This document shows positions 8,370-17,315 of a stretch of DNA of 64,000 bases, piece after piece. Both the position numbers and the translations under genes were made by a program. A model generated the notes under the pieces. It was given only the letters and a program-made list of their open reading frames with translations. It did not search any database and was not told where the DNA came from. How positions within the stretch are numbered: position 1 is the stretch's first letter; each line of letters opens with the position of its first letter. The DNA comes from an uncultured Gemmatimonadota bacterium (GTDB lineage Bacteria > Gemmatimonadota > Gemmatimonadetes > Gemmatimonadales > Gemmatimonadaceae). Location: NCBI GenBank assembly GCA_902826615.1, contig CADEFN010000001.1:496001-560000 (forward strand). The letters run 5' to 3'.

Positions 8370-9755
8370 ATGACATCGCTCACTCCTCCAGAGCCGCACC
8401 TCACCTTTCGTGGGGGCACCGCGGGTGCACTGGCTCCATTCCTGGTCTTCCTTGGCGGCGTGGTGTGGCTCGCCCTGGCCGGGGCGCCGGACGAACGTGG
8501 TTTCTGGCCCGTGTTGCTTGCCGCGCTGGCGGTTGGTGTCGTTCTGGCGCGCGAACCGGGGCGATACGCCGACACGGTGATCGCGGCGATGGGGCAGCCG
8601 ATTGTGGCCCTGATGATTGTTGCGTGGCTTCTCTCCGGGGTGCTGGGGACGTTGCTCACCGAGTCGGGGCTGGTGCAGTCGCTGGTTTGGGGGGCGCGTC
8701 AGCTGCATTTGGGCCCGGCGTTGTTCACCGGCGCGGCCTTTGTGGTCTGCGCCCTCGTGTCCACCTCGACGGGGACATCGTTCGGAACCATCCTCGTGGC
8801 CGGACCGCTACTCTACCCCGCAGGCGGCGCGTTAGGCGCACCGCCTGCGGTGCTGATGGGCGCCATCCTCGCCGGAGCGACGTGGGGTGATTCCATCTCA
8901 CCGGTGTCTGATACCTCCATTGCCAGCGCGGGCTCGCAGGGCACCGATGTCCCGGGCACGGTGCGCAGCCGGCTCAAATACGTGGTGCCCGCAGGGCTGA
9001 TGGCGCTGATTGCCAGTGTGCTCCTCGCCGCGCGCGGGGCCGCCATGACCGTGCCGGTAACCGCCACCGAGGGCTCGGCGCGCGCTCTTCCGATGTTGCT
9101 GGTGCCGGTGCTGGTGATTGCGCTGATGGTGCGCAAGCGGCATCTGCTCGAAGGACTTCTCGCAGGCATCGTTTTGGCACTCGCGTTAGGCCTGTCGTTC
9201 GGACTTCTGGCGGCCTCGCGGGTCATGTACATCGATCACGACGCCTTCGGCGCCCGCGGGCTCATCATCGATGGACTCGGCCGAGGCGTTGGGGTGTCGG
9301 TGTTCACCCTGTTGCTGATGGGGCTTGTTGGCGGTGTGCAGGCGTCTGGCGTGATCGAACGTCTGACTGCGGGGCTGCGCACGACCACGACGGGGCCGCG
9401 TGCCAGCGAGGGATGGATCGTCGCGCTCGTGCTCATCGCCGCCCTGCTTACCACGCACTCGGTGGTGGCGATGCTCAGTGTCGGGGCCCTGGTGCAGCAG
9501 ATCGGTGCGCGTGCTGGCATTCATGCCTATCGACGGGCGAATCTACTGGACATGACGGTGTGTACGTGGCCCTTCATACTCCCGTACTTTCTGCCGACGA
9601 TACTGGCGTCGAGTGCCACCGCACAGGCGGTGTCGTCAGGCATGCCGCGGTTGTCGCCCTTCACGATCGGGTTGTCGAACACCTACGCCTGGTCGCTGAT
9701 GGCCATGATCATCTTTGCGATTCTCACGGGGTACGGTCGCGGGACGGACCGATAG
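8370..9755 (+). CDS. NhaC-type Na+/H+ antiporter family membrane protein
   Basis: 461 residues from ATG 8370 (a TTG lies four codons upstream). About eleven hydrophobic segments are visible, including the conserved core FVVCALVSTSTGTSFGTILV, then ILAGATWGDSISPVSDTSI, the signature of the NhaC family, where polar and charged residues line the ion path. The second half contains FTLLLMGLVGGVQASGV and the final helix set ending MAMIIFAILTGYGRG. It is expected to exchange Na+ or an organic cation such as malate-lactate for protons across the inner membrane; the substrate is not determinable. It carries two GTTAGGC heptamers (8831 and 9185), both read as Leu-Gly. Confidence 0.88.
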   Translation: MTSLTPPEPHLTFRGGTAGALAPFLVFLGGVVWLALAGAPDERGFWPVLLAALAVGVVLAREPGRYADTVIAAMGQPIVALMIVAWLLSGVLGTLLTESGLVQSLVWGARQLHLGPALFTGAAFVVCALVSTSTGTSFGTILVAGPLLYPAGGALGAPPAVLMGAILAGATWGDSISPVSDTSIASAGSQGTDVPGTVRSRLKYVVPAGLMALIASVLLAARGAAMTVPVTATEGSARALPMLLVPVLVIALMVRKRHLLEGLLAGIVLALALGLSFGLLAASRVMYIDHDAFGARGLIIDGLGRGVGVSVFTLLLMGLVGGVQASGVIERLTAGLRTTTTGPRASEGWIVALVLIAALLTTHSVVAMLSVGALVQQIGARAGIHAYRRANLLDMTVCTWPFILPYFLPTILASSATAQAVSSGMPRLSPFTIGLSNTYAWSLMAMIIFAILTGYGRGTDR

Positions 9756-9784
9756 AGGAGTCCCTCGCGCGACGACGTGTCATC

Positions 9785-11554
9785 TCATGGCACTTCGAGG
9801 TATCGCATGTCCAACCGCTCAGCGAGTGTGCGATCGGCGGCGGAGTGGCCCGCGTAGATACTCTGCGCGAAGTCCACGCCGCTTTCCATGGCGAACGCTG
9901 AAATGAGCCCGGGCAGCGGCTTGCGACACCAGCACACCGGTGGCCCCGCATCATGCGGGCACCAGGCCACGTGAACGTCGGCGCCGACGGCCTCCCGCAG
10001 ACGCCACGCCAGTCGCGTCATCGACGTGTTTGGGAGTGTGCCTCTCGCGATCTGTGGACGCCAGAACTGCACCATTAATCGTCTACCCAGCTTTCCATAC
10101 CGCGTGAGGATCTCGAGTGCCGCAGGGTGCAGGGCGCCGTCATCTCCGTCCCGAAGGAGAACATCGCCCTCCATCACCAGGGCACGTTCCGACATGACCG
10201 GCATCGGCTCACGAACAAACGACACCGCGTCGATGTGTTCGAACCCTTCGTCAAGCTCGGGCGCCTCCAGTGTTCGTTCGTACTTGAACAAGGCGTCGGG
10301 ACTCAGAAAGCGCGGATCGGTGCGCCCGAGTTCGCGAATCTCTTCGGGCGACGGGAGATGTCCAAGTGCGCGCAGCATGCGATCCACGGCATTACGCTGT
10401 GCATCGGCGAGTGTGGTCTGCATCCAGATACAACGGACGGGCACCCCATGGCGCCACGCACACTCGATGACATCATTGCGCGCTGCACGAGATGGGTAGG
10501 TGTTGTCGAGCACCCAACGTCGTTCCCCCGCTGCCAGACCGGCATCGAGGAGGGGCACGAGATCGGCCAGCGACCCTCCCGTGGCGTCGCGATTGAGGCG
10601 CCGGTACCCCTCGCTGGCCAGCGCCGCCGAATGGGTGGACTTTCCCGCGCCGGGGATCCCCATGACCAGCACCACATCTCCGGTGGCATCGTCCGCCGGA
10701 CGACGTGCGGCCTGAGGCGTCCGCAGCAACTGCCCATTCGCCGAGCGGTCCAACTGCTGTAGCTCGTTTGTTGTAAGCGTCAGGTGTGCAAGGTCACCGA
10801 GTGAGCGAGCACTTTCAGGGCGAGTGGCGCCTGGAATGGGCACCACACCCGCACCAAAACTTGCAAGCCAGGCGAGTGCGACGAGTGGTGGGGTGGTCTG
10901 GTGTGCGTCGGCAATGGCGCGCAGCGCCACACGCTTCTCCAGCTGCCAGATCTTGTCGCCTCCCAGTGGGCGATGGGCAATGAGCTGGATGCCGTGTGCG
11001 AGACAGAAGGCCGCAACACCGTTGCGAAGGATGGTGTCATCGAGCAGCGACCAGCTCACCTGCACTGATGCCACCTCCACCATCTCCATGGCCTCCTTCA
11101 GCTGGCCGAGTGTGACGTTGGAGAGTCCGACCCGCTGCACCAGTCCGTTCTTTCGCAGGGCAGCCAGGGCGCGAATGCCGGTCGTGAAGGGTGTTCGCGG
11201 ATCGGGTGTGTGCCACTGATAGAGATCGATGCACGAGACGCCCAGCCGCTTGAGTGACGCCTCACAGGCGCCACGCAGATACGAGGCTTTGCCGTTAGGC
11301 GTCCACTCGCCACGTGGCCGGGTGAGCCCACCCTTGGTGGCCACCACCACCCCACTCCGGTCACCCGACCATGTGCGCAGCGCCTCGGCGACGAGGAGTT
11401 CGTTATGTCCGAAGTCGGCGTCGGAATGACAGTAGGCGTCGGCGGTATCGAGCAGGGTGACACCGGCGTCGAGGGCCGCATGTATCGTGGCAATGCCACG
11501 GTCGTGGTCGCGGTCCTTTGCCGTGGAGAGTCGCATGCAGCCCATTCCGATCAT
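9785..11554 (-). CDS. Three-module fusion: aldo/keto reductase, P-loop kinase, HAD-like domain
   Basis: 589 residues from MIGMGCMRLST; the frame is open to 11689 but that part runs into the divergent gene. Residues 1-275 are an aldo/keto reductase with tetrad Asp36, Tyr41, Lys74 and His115. Residues 293-450 are a polynucleotide-kinase-like P-loop domain: GIPGAGKST (299-307), RLNRDATGG, and LDNTYPSRAARNDV followed by RCIWMQT. Residues 455-589 resemble HisB/GmhB-type HAD phosphatases, with the Cys/His zinc-like segment CPHDAGPPVCWCRKPLPGL. The expected DxD near the start reads MEGD and the GDS-xx-D motif reads GHSAAD, so phosphatase activity is doubtful. The kinase-HAD pair occurs elsewhere as an independent unit; its fusion to a reductase is the oddity. 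Confidence 0.8.
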   Translation of the reverse strand: MIGMGCMRLSTAKDRDHDRGIATIHAALDAGVTLLDTADAYCHSDADFGHNELLVAEALRTWSGDRSGVVVATKGGLTRPRGEWTPNGKASYLRGACEASLKRLGVSCIDLYQWHTPDPRTPFTTGIRALAALRKNGLVQRVGLSNVTLGQLKEAMEMVEVASVQVSWSLLDDTILRNGVAAFCLAHGIQLIAHRPLGGDKIWQLEKRVALRAIADAHQTTPPLVALAWLASFGAGVVPIPGATRPESARSLGDLAHLTLTTNELQQLDRSANGQLLRTPQAARRPADDATGDVVLVMGIPGAGKSTHSAALASEGYRRLNRDATGGSLADLVPLLDAGLAAGERRWVLDNTYPSRAARNDVIECAWRHGVPVRCIWMQTTLADAQRNAVDRMLRALGHLPSPEEIRELGRTDPRFLSPDALFKYERTLEAPELDEGFEHIDAVSFVREPMPVMSERALVMEGDVLLRDGDDGALHPAALEILTRYGKLGRRLMVQFWRPQIARGTLPNTSMTRLAWRLREAVGADVHVAWCPHDAGPPVCWCRKPLPGLISAFAMESGVDFAQSIYAGHSAADRTLAERLDMRYLEVP

Positions 11555-11651
11555 CCCGGAATCATGGCACGAAGGCGGTGGTCGGGAAACGGGGACTCGT
11601 TGCATTTCGGGTGGCCGAGCGCGACACTCCAGTGACCCTCTCCCCACACGC

Positions 11652-12434
11652 ATGCGCCTCGTTGTGCTGCTCGCCCTGATTGCGCCCACGCTTGGTGCTC
11701 AGGCCATCGACCTCACGCGGTACCGTGTGGTCGACCTCACACACAGCTTCAACGCCAGAACGCTCTATTGGCCGACAGCAACAACCGGGTTCAAGCTCGA
11801 CCAGCTGTCGTATGGGCCCACACCCGGCGGGTGGTTCTATTCGTCGTATGCCTACGCCGCGCCTGAGCATGGCGGCACACATCTCGACGCCCCTATCCAC
11901 TTCGCCAAGGACGGCCTGACCGCGGACCGTATTCCGGTGGAACAGTTCATCGGACCGGCGGTGGTCATCGACATCTCGGCGCAGTCCGCAAAGTCGGCTG
12001 ACTACCGGCTCACACGGGCCGATGTCACGGCATGGGAGCGGGCCAACGGCGCAATCCCGCGTGGCGCCATGGTAATCCTGCGCACCGGGTGGTCCATGCG
12101 CTGGCCCGACGCGAAGAGTTACCTGGGCGACAACAAGCCCGGTGATGCCTCCAACCTGCACTTCCCGAGTTATGGCGAAGAAGCGGCGCGCTATCTGGTG
12201 ACCGACCGCAAGGTGGCAGCGTTAGGCGCTGACGTGGCGTCGATTGACTACGGTGCGTCGAAGGACTTCATCGTGCATCAGGTGGCGGGGCGGGCTGGGG
12301 TGCTGGGGCTCGAGAACCTCGCCAATCTGGGAGTCTTGCCACCAAAAGGGGCCACGATCATCGCGCTGCCGATGAAAATCGAAAACGGCTCGGGGGGACC
12401 ACTGCGCGCGATTGCGCTGGTGCCAAGGCGTTAG
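11652..12434 (+). CDS. Exported cyclase-family (KynB-like) hydrolase
   Basis: 260 residues. ATG 11652 gives a signal peptide (LVVLLALIAPTLGA-Q); upstream in-frame codons run into the divergent gene. The metal-binding signature HGGTHLDAPIHF is intact and VVDLTHSF marks the family N-terminus. PKGATIIALPMKIENGSGGP closes the fold, as in KynB-like arylformamidases and cyclases. These enzymes hydrolyse amides or lactones with a divalent metal. Periplasmic location argues against tryptophan catabolism as the main role. It ends CGT-TAG inside a GTTAGGC heptamer and is divergent from the fusion gene. Confidence 0.88.
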   Translation: MRLVVLLALIAPTLGAQAIDLTRYRVVDLTHSFNARTLYWPTATTGFKLDQLSYGPTPGGWFYSSYAYAAPEHGGTHLDAPIHFAKDGLTADRIPVEQFIGPAVVIDISAQSAKSADYRLTRADVTAWERANGAIPRGAMVILRTGWSMRWPDAKSYLGDNKPGDASNLHFPSYGEEAARYLVTDRKVAALGADVASIDYGASKDFIVHQVAGRAGVLGLENLANLGVLPPKGATIIALPMKIENGSGGPLRAIALVPRR

Positions 12435-12463
12435 GCGTCAGAGGCTCGCGCCTTCGCAGACGA

Positions 12464-12868
12464 TTACTGCCCCTCCACGCGTGCGGCGAGGGCGGCGGTG
12501 AAGGCCTTCACCTCGTCCGACAACTCGGCGTTGCGCCGCTGGAGCTCCCGCATCACTTCCAGGGCACGTTGTCGCGAACGCGCGGCCCCCGCAGGCTGAC
12601 CAAGCGCCTCCTGCAGCTCGGCGTCGGCGTCGAGGAGCCGCGCGTACATGGTGATACGGTCCGGGTCCGAGAGCAGGTCAGCGGCGGTGCGCGAGTCAAC
12701 CATCCGCACCATCGCCCCGGCGGGTCCCAGCACGTCAATCATGCCCTCCGCGATATCCTGCCGCGCACCCACCAGATCGCCCTCCGTGCGCTTCTTGAGC
12801 ACACGCGCCAGAACGGCGGCAATGCGCTCGATCATGCGGAGGATGTAGTCGCGCTGGTGGAGACTCAT
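12464..12868 (-). CDS. Small helical protein, possibly DUF6483-like
   Basis: 134 residues from MSLHQRDYILRMIERIAAVL; upstream codons are low-complexity and are left out. The segment QRDYILRMI-x-RIAAVLARVLKKR resembles the start of DUF6483-type proteins, a weak recollection only. The rest is almost entirely helical with TPR-like periodicity (AADLLSDPDRITMYARLLDA and ELQEALGQPAGAARSRQRAL). There is no signal peptide or membrane segment. It is convergent with the cyclase gene. Function unknown. Confidence 0.6.
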   Translation of the reverse strand: MSLHQRDYILRMIERIAAVLARVLKKRTEGDLVGARQDIAEGMIDVLGPAGAMVRMVDSRTAADLLSDPDRITMYARLLDADAELQEALGQPAGAARSRQRALEVMRELQRRNAELSDEVKAFTAALAARVEGQ

Positions 12869-13060
12869 ACGACTCGCGGTCCGAAACCTGGTGTCTCCGG
12901 AAGGTAGCCCAGGGACACGCCCCGGGGTGATTTGGCCAGTTCGCCCGGATCCAGGCGAGGTGGTGAGAATTCCCCCGCTCTGCACGCGTTACTGCAGAAG
13001 GGCCGGTGTCGCGTGCACGTGCGCCGGTCGCAGCACAACTCTTTCGAAGGAGACTTTCAC

Positions 13061-13471
13061 ATGAAGGGCATGGCACGGTGGTCGGCAATGGCGATGGTCG
13101 CGGTGTTCACGACCGGGTGTTACCACGCGGTTATCGAAACGGGAGCAACGGCGGGAACGGACAAACTCACCGTTCCGTGGGCGCACAGCTTTGTCTACGG
13201 ACTTGTCCCGCCCGCGGTCGTGAACGCAGCGCAAAAGTGTCCGCGTGGTGTGGCGAAGGTGGAGACGCAGCACACCTTTGTGCATGGCTTGGTCGCCTTC
13301 CTCACGTTCGCCCTCTACACCCCAATGCAAATTGACGTGACCTGCTCGACGGGTGCGCGCGCTGATGATGCGGCGGCGACGCTCCCCGCTGGCAGCGACC
13401 CGGCGGCAGCCATGCAGCAGGCGGTGGAGCTGTCGAAGGAAAGCGGGAAGCCGGTGCTGGTGCAGTTCTAG
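13061..13471 (+). CDS. Bor/Iss-family lipoprotein
   Basis: 136 residues. ATG 13061 is preceded by a good SD (GAAGGAGA, 8 nt spacing). The signal ends in a lipobox (VFTTGC-Y), so the mature protein is lipid-anchored. The body aligns by eye with phage lambda Bor: WAHSFVYGLVPP, NAAQKCPRGVAKVETQHTFV and GLVAFLTFALYTPMQIDVTC, with the two conserved Cys. Bor-type proteins are small outer-membrane lipoproteins linked to serum resistance in enterobacteria; here the role is unknown. About 35 extra residues follow, ending ELSKESGKPVLVQF, which looks like the first strand of a thioredoxin-like domain that then stops. A perfect terminator hairpin follows 14 nt later. Confidence 0.82.
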   Translation: MKGMARWSAMAMVAVFTTGCYHAVIETGATAGTDKLTVPWAHSFVYGLVPPAVVNAAQKCPRGVAKVETQHTFVHGLVAFLTFALYTPMQIDVTCSTGARADDAAATLPAGSDPAAAMQQAVELSKESGKPVLVQF

Positions 13472-13484
13472 GTTCGCTGGGAGG

Positions 13485-13526
13485 CGACGAAGCCCCGTTC
13501 TGCTGTGGCAGGGCGGGGCTTCGTCG
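13485..13526 (+). terminator. Strong terminator hairpin after the Bor-like gene
   Basis: A perfect 13-bp inverted repeat (CGACGAAGCCCCG at 13485-13497 and CGGGGCTTCGTCG at 13514-13526) with a 16-nt loop, starting 14 nt after the stop codon. The following TGTCTGG is only weakly T-rich, as is common in GC-rich genomes. Confidence 0.75.
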
Positions 13527-13624
13527 TGTCTGGCCCCGACATGAGCGGCTCGGTGATCGGGCTTCTGGCGCAGCGTTGTCCGGCGGTGTACTTCCCGCAG
13601 GTCCCGCCGCCGCCGAGTCTCAGC

Positions 13625-15346
13625 ATGTTTGCCTTCGTTTTCGCGCTCCTCGTCTCCGTAGCCCCGGCCGATTCCACTGCCAGCGCGCGCACCCTCGCGC
13701 GGATGGTGGCCGAACATGAACAACATCGATTGGCCAAGGTGGGAGGCATTCTCAACCCGGGTGGCGGACTCCCCGATCTCTCGGCCGCCCGCGTGATGCG
13801 CGACGCGGAGCGGGCGCGCGGGATCGTCAGGCAACTCGACCTGCTCGTGCCCAAGGAGCTGACGGCGGAGGAATGGACCACCTCACGGATGATCCGGTTC
13901 GACCTGGTCGCGGAGATCGAAGATGCCCGGTTCTACGACCTGTCGTTCGCCTTCATCACGCCCTACCTCTCCCCGCTCGCCGGTATTCCACTGATCCTCG
14001 GGGCACGTCCGCTGGCAACCGCACAGGACGTGGCGCGCTATCTGGCGATGATCGATTCTCTCCCGGCGATCGCCGACACCATTCGTGGAGCCCTGGAGTC
14101 TCGGCGGGCGCGGAAGGTGCTTCTGCCCAAAGACGAGGTGCGTTTGGTGGTGCCACTACTCCGGAACCTGGGGGCACTAGCCGGGCAGAGCCCGTTTGCG
14201 GTTGCACCTGCGCGTCTTTCCGGTCTGGCACCTGACGAACAGACCCGCTTTCTGGAGGCGTTGGCCGCGCGACTGAACGACAAGGTGCGACCCGCCTTTC
14301 AGCGCCTCGCTGACTGGGTGGAGGGCCCCTACCTGGCCGAAGCACCTGACGCAGTCGGGCTCGGTCAGTACCAGGGTGGTGCGGCGTATTATCGCGCACT
14401 GGTCAAACGACACACCACGCTCGATGTGACACCGGAACAGGTACATGCCATCGGGCTGGCCGAGGTGGCTCGGCTCGACAGTGCGATGGCGCAGGTGCGC
14501 GGCGAGCTGGGGTTCACGGGGACGAAGGCCGAATTCCACGCGCGGCTGGCAAAAGACCCGCGCTTCTTCGCCAAAACCCCCGAAGAGTTCGGCGAGAAGC
14601 TGATGTACCACGATGCACGCATTCGTCCGCGTGTGGGCGACTACTTCTCCACCATGCCGCGAGCGCAGGGTGATGTGCAACGTCTCGACCCGCGACTCGA
14701 AGCCTCGATGACGTTCGGGTACTACCAGGTGCCGACGCCCGGCGACACGATGGGGCACTACATGTTCAATGGCTCCGATCTCCCCGATCGCAGCATGCTT
14801 GGGGCGGCCGCGCTCATCTTTCATGAGTTGGTGCCAGGGCATCACTTTCAGATCGCGTTGCAGCGTGAGCAAACGACGATGCCGGGGTTCAGGCGTCAGG
14901 CCACGGGCACGGCCTTTGTGGAAGGGTGGGGTGAGTATGCGTCGACGCTCGCCGGGGAGATAGGGATGTACAGCGATCCCTGGGACCGGTATGGTCGGCT
15001 CTCAATGGACATCTTTCTGGCCTGCCGGCTGGTGGTGGACACCGGCATGAACGCGTTAGGGTGGTCGCGCGCGCGAGCGCAGGCATACATGAAGGAGTAC
15101 ACCCTGCACAGCGACCGGCAGATCGACACCGAGACGCTGCGCTACTCGGCGGACATGCCCGGGCAGGCGCTGGCATATAAGATGGGGAGCCGGGAGTTTT
15201 TGCGGATGCGGGAGGAGGCGCGCCGCCGGCTGGGGTCGCGTTTTGATATCAAGCGCTTTCACGCGTTTGTACTCTCGGGCGGGGCCATGCCCTTCACCCT
15301 CCTGCGGCAGCGTCTGGAGCAGTGGATTGTGGGTGGGGGCGTGTAA
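13625..15346 (+). CDS. DUF885 family exported metallopeptidase-like protein
   Basis: 573 residues. ATG 13625 gives a short signal (FAFVFALLVSVAPA); longer in-frame starts read through the terminator. The DUF885 zinc site is intact: FHELVPGHHFQIAL (about 398-411; HE-xxx-GHH) and EGWGEYASTLAGEIG (about 433), followed by the C-terminal helix pattern MPGQALAYKMGSREFLRMRE. These proteins are gluzincin-like peptidases or carboxypeptidases of uncertain specificity, working outside the cytoplasm. Uup begins 52 nt downstream on the same strand, with a candidate promoter between. Confidence 0.88.
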   Translation: MFAFVFALLVSVAPADSTASARTLARMVAEHEQHRLAKVGGILNPGGGLPDLSAARVMRDAERARGIVRQLDLLVPKELTAEEWTTSRMIRFDLVAEIEDARFYDLSFAFITPYLSPLAGIPLILGARPLATAQDVARYLAMIDSLPAIADTIRGALESRRARKVLLPKDEVRLVVPLLRNLGALAGQSPFAVAPARLSGLAPDEQTRFLEALAARLNDKVRPAFQRLADWVEGPYLAEAPDAVGLGQYQGGAAYYRALVKRHTTLDVTPEQVHAIGLAEVARLDSAMAQVRGELGFTGTKAEFHARLAKDPRFFAKTPEEFGEKLMYHDARIRPRVGDYFSTMPRAQGDVQRLDPRLEASMTFGYYQVPTPGDTMGHYMFNGSDLPDRSMLGAAALIFHELVPGHHFQIALQREQTTMPGFRRQATGTAFVEGWGEYASTLAGEIGMYSDPWDRYGRLSMDIFLACRLVVDTGMNALGWSRARAQAYMKEYTLHSDRQIDTETLRYSADMPGQALAYKMGSREFLRMREEARRRLGSRFDIKRFHAFVLSGGAMPFTLLRQRLEQWIVGGGV

Positions 15347-15397
15347 CGCGATTCACCCGATCGCTTACATTGCCCGTTCCCACCCCGCTCAACCTCG

Positions 15398-17290
15398 ATG
15401 GCCCTGCTCGGCTTCAAAGACCTTTCCATCGCGTTCGGCGGACCCCCGATTCTCGATCGTACCGGCTTTGCCATCGAACGTGGCGAGCGTCTCTGTCTGC
15501 TGGGCCGCAACGGCGCCGGCAAGAGTACGGTCATGAAGCTGCTGGATGGCACCATCCGTCCCGACTCGGGCGAAGTGGTGCGCCAGACCGGTGTGACCGT
15601 GGCCCGCCTCGAGCAGGAAGTGCCCAGCAACCTCGTGGGCACCACCTACGACGTGGTGGCTGCGGGACTCGGTGAGGTGGGCCAGCTCGTCGCGCGATAC
15701 CACGAAGCCAGTCATCGTGTGGCGACACAACACAACGACAGCGCCCTGCGCGAGCTCGACCGGCTGCATCACGCGCTCGACGCGGCAGGCGCCTGGCAGG
15801 TGCAGACCCGGGTAGAGACGGTGCTCGAGCACCTCTCACTCGACCCTGACGCCCCATTCGATCAGGCCTCCGGGGGACGAAAACGACAGACACTCCTGGC
15901 GCGCGCTCTCGTCAGGCAGCCCGATGTCCTTCTGCTCGATGAACCCACCAACCATCTCGATACCGATACCATCGAGTGGATGGAGAACTTTCTCATCGAG
16001 AGTGGCACCACACTCCTCTTTGTCACGCACGATCGCGCCTTTCTGCGCCGGGTGGCCACACGGATCGCCGAGCTGGACCGAGGCGTGCTGCGGGACTGGG
16101 GTGGCGACTACGATACCTATCTGACACGCAAGGAAGGCGCACTCGACGCCGAGGCGAAGGAGTGGGCCGAGTTCGACAAGAAGCTGGCAAAAGAGGAAGT
16201 GTGGATTCGCACCGGCATCCAGGCGCGACGCACGCGCAATGAGGGACGGGTCCGTGCACTCGAAGCACTGCGCGTGGAGCGTTCGGCGCGGCGTGAGCGA
16301 TCGGGCACGGCCCGGTTGCAGGCGCAGGAAGCGGAGCGATCGGGGCGTCTGGTGGTCGAGGCCAACGCGGTGAGCTTCGCGCGTGGCGACCGGCCCATCG
16401 TGCGTGACCTTACCACGACCATCATGCGCGGCGATCGGGTTGGTCTCATCGGGCCTAACGGTTCGGGGAAGACAACGCTGATTCGACTGCTGCTGGGTGA
16501 GCTGCCGCCGGATGCGGGCACCATACGGATGGGCACGGGGCTCGAAGTGGCATACTTCGACCAGCTGCGAGAGCAACTCGACCCCGAACGCACCGTGTTC
16601 GACAGCATCGCGGACGGTGCCGACTTCGTGGAGATCGGCGGTTCGCGACGTCATGTGCATGGCTACCTGCAGGATTTTCTCTTTCCTCCCGATCGCGCAG
16701 GGACGCCGGTGGGCACCCTGTCCGGCGGCGAACGGAATCGTCTCCTCCTCGCTCGGCTCTTTACGCGCTCGTTCAATCTCCTGGTCCTCGACGAACCCAC
16801 CAACGATCTGGATATCGAAACGCTCGACCTGCTGGAGGATCTCCTGGTGGAGTTCTCGGGCACCCTGATTGTGGTGAGCCACGACCGTGCCTTTCTCGAC
16901 AACGTCGTGACATCGACGCTGGTGTTCGAAGGCAAGGGGCGGGTCGGCGAGTATGCGGGCGGCTACTCCGACTGGGCGCGTGTGCGCCGCGCGGCAGTGA
17001 TGGCCGCCCCAAAGGCGGCACCACCAAAGCCGGTGTCACCCGTGGCGCCTAACACGAAGAAGAAGAAGCTCTCGTTCAAGGAGACGCAGGAGCTCGCGTC
17101 ACTGCCTGACAAGATCGATGCCCTGGAGCAGGAACGTGAGGGCATCTACGCTTCGCTCGCCGACCCGGCAGTTGCCCGCGACGGGCAGGCCGTGACGCAA
17201 ATGAAGGCGCGCCTCGTCACCATCGACAGCGAGCTCGCTACGCTGATGGGCCGATGGGAAGTGCTGGAAGGGATGGCGGCCGAGGGCTGA
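15398..17290 (+). CDS. uup: ABC-F family ATPase Uup
   Basis: 630 residues with two ABC ATPase domains and no membrane segment. Domain 1 has Walker A GRNGAGKST and Walker B LLLDEPTNHLD; its signature reads ASGGRKRQTLLARAL rather than LSGGE. The linker is rich in Arg/Glu (ABC-F tower/arm). Domain 2 has GPNGSGKTT, LSGGERNRLLLARLF and LLVLDEPTNDLD. The C-terminal region KKLSFKETQELASLPDKID plus heptads is the Uup-type coiled coil that binds branched DNA. ABC-F proteins act on ribosomes; Uup also affects replication-fork repair and transposon excision. GPNGSG and APNTKK carry GCCTAAC heptamers in the Pro-Asn frame. Confidence 0.93.
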   Translation: MALLGFKDLSIAFGGPPILDRTGFAIERGERLCLLGRNGAGKSTVMKLLDGTIRPDSGEVVRQTGVTVARLEQEVPSNLVGTTYDVVAAGLGEVGQLVARYHEASHRVATQHNDSALRELDRLHHALDAAGAWQVQTRVETVLEHLSLDPDAPFDQASGGRKRQTLLARALVRQPDVLLLDEPTNHLDTDTIEWMENFLIESGTTLLFVTHDRAFLRRVATRIAELDRGVLRDWGGDYDTYLTRKEGALDAEAKEWAEFDKKLAKEEVWIRTGIQARRTRNEGRVRALEALRVERSARRERSGTARLQAQEAERSGRLVVEANAVSFARGDRPIVRDLTTTIMRGDRVGLIGPNGSGKTTLIRLLLGELPPDAGTIRMGTGLEVAYFDQLREQLDPERTVFDSIADGADFVEIGGSRRHVHGYLQDFLFPPDRAGTPVGTLSGGERNRLLLARLFTRSFNLLVLDEPTNDLDIETLDLLEDLLVEFSGTLIVVSHDRAFLDNVVTSTLVFEGKGRVGEYAGGYSDWARVRRAAVMAAPKAAPPKPVSPVAPNTKKKKLSFKETQELASLPDKIDALEQEREGIYASLADPAVARDGQAVTQMKARLVTIDSELATLMGRWEVLEGMAAEG

Positions 17291-17315
17291 GCGTCAGCCG
17301 AGTCGACGCCTTCGC

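Noticed and set aside
8255-8659. N-terminal extension of the TIGR04076 gene
   Set aside because: It overlaps the divergent antiporter gene and is rich in Ser/Arg/Thr/Pro with no fold; the family begins at MDSFTLYD.
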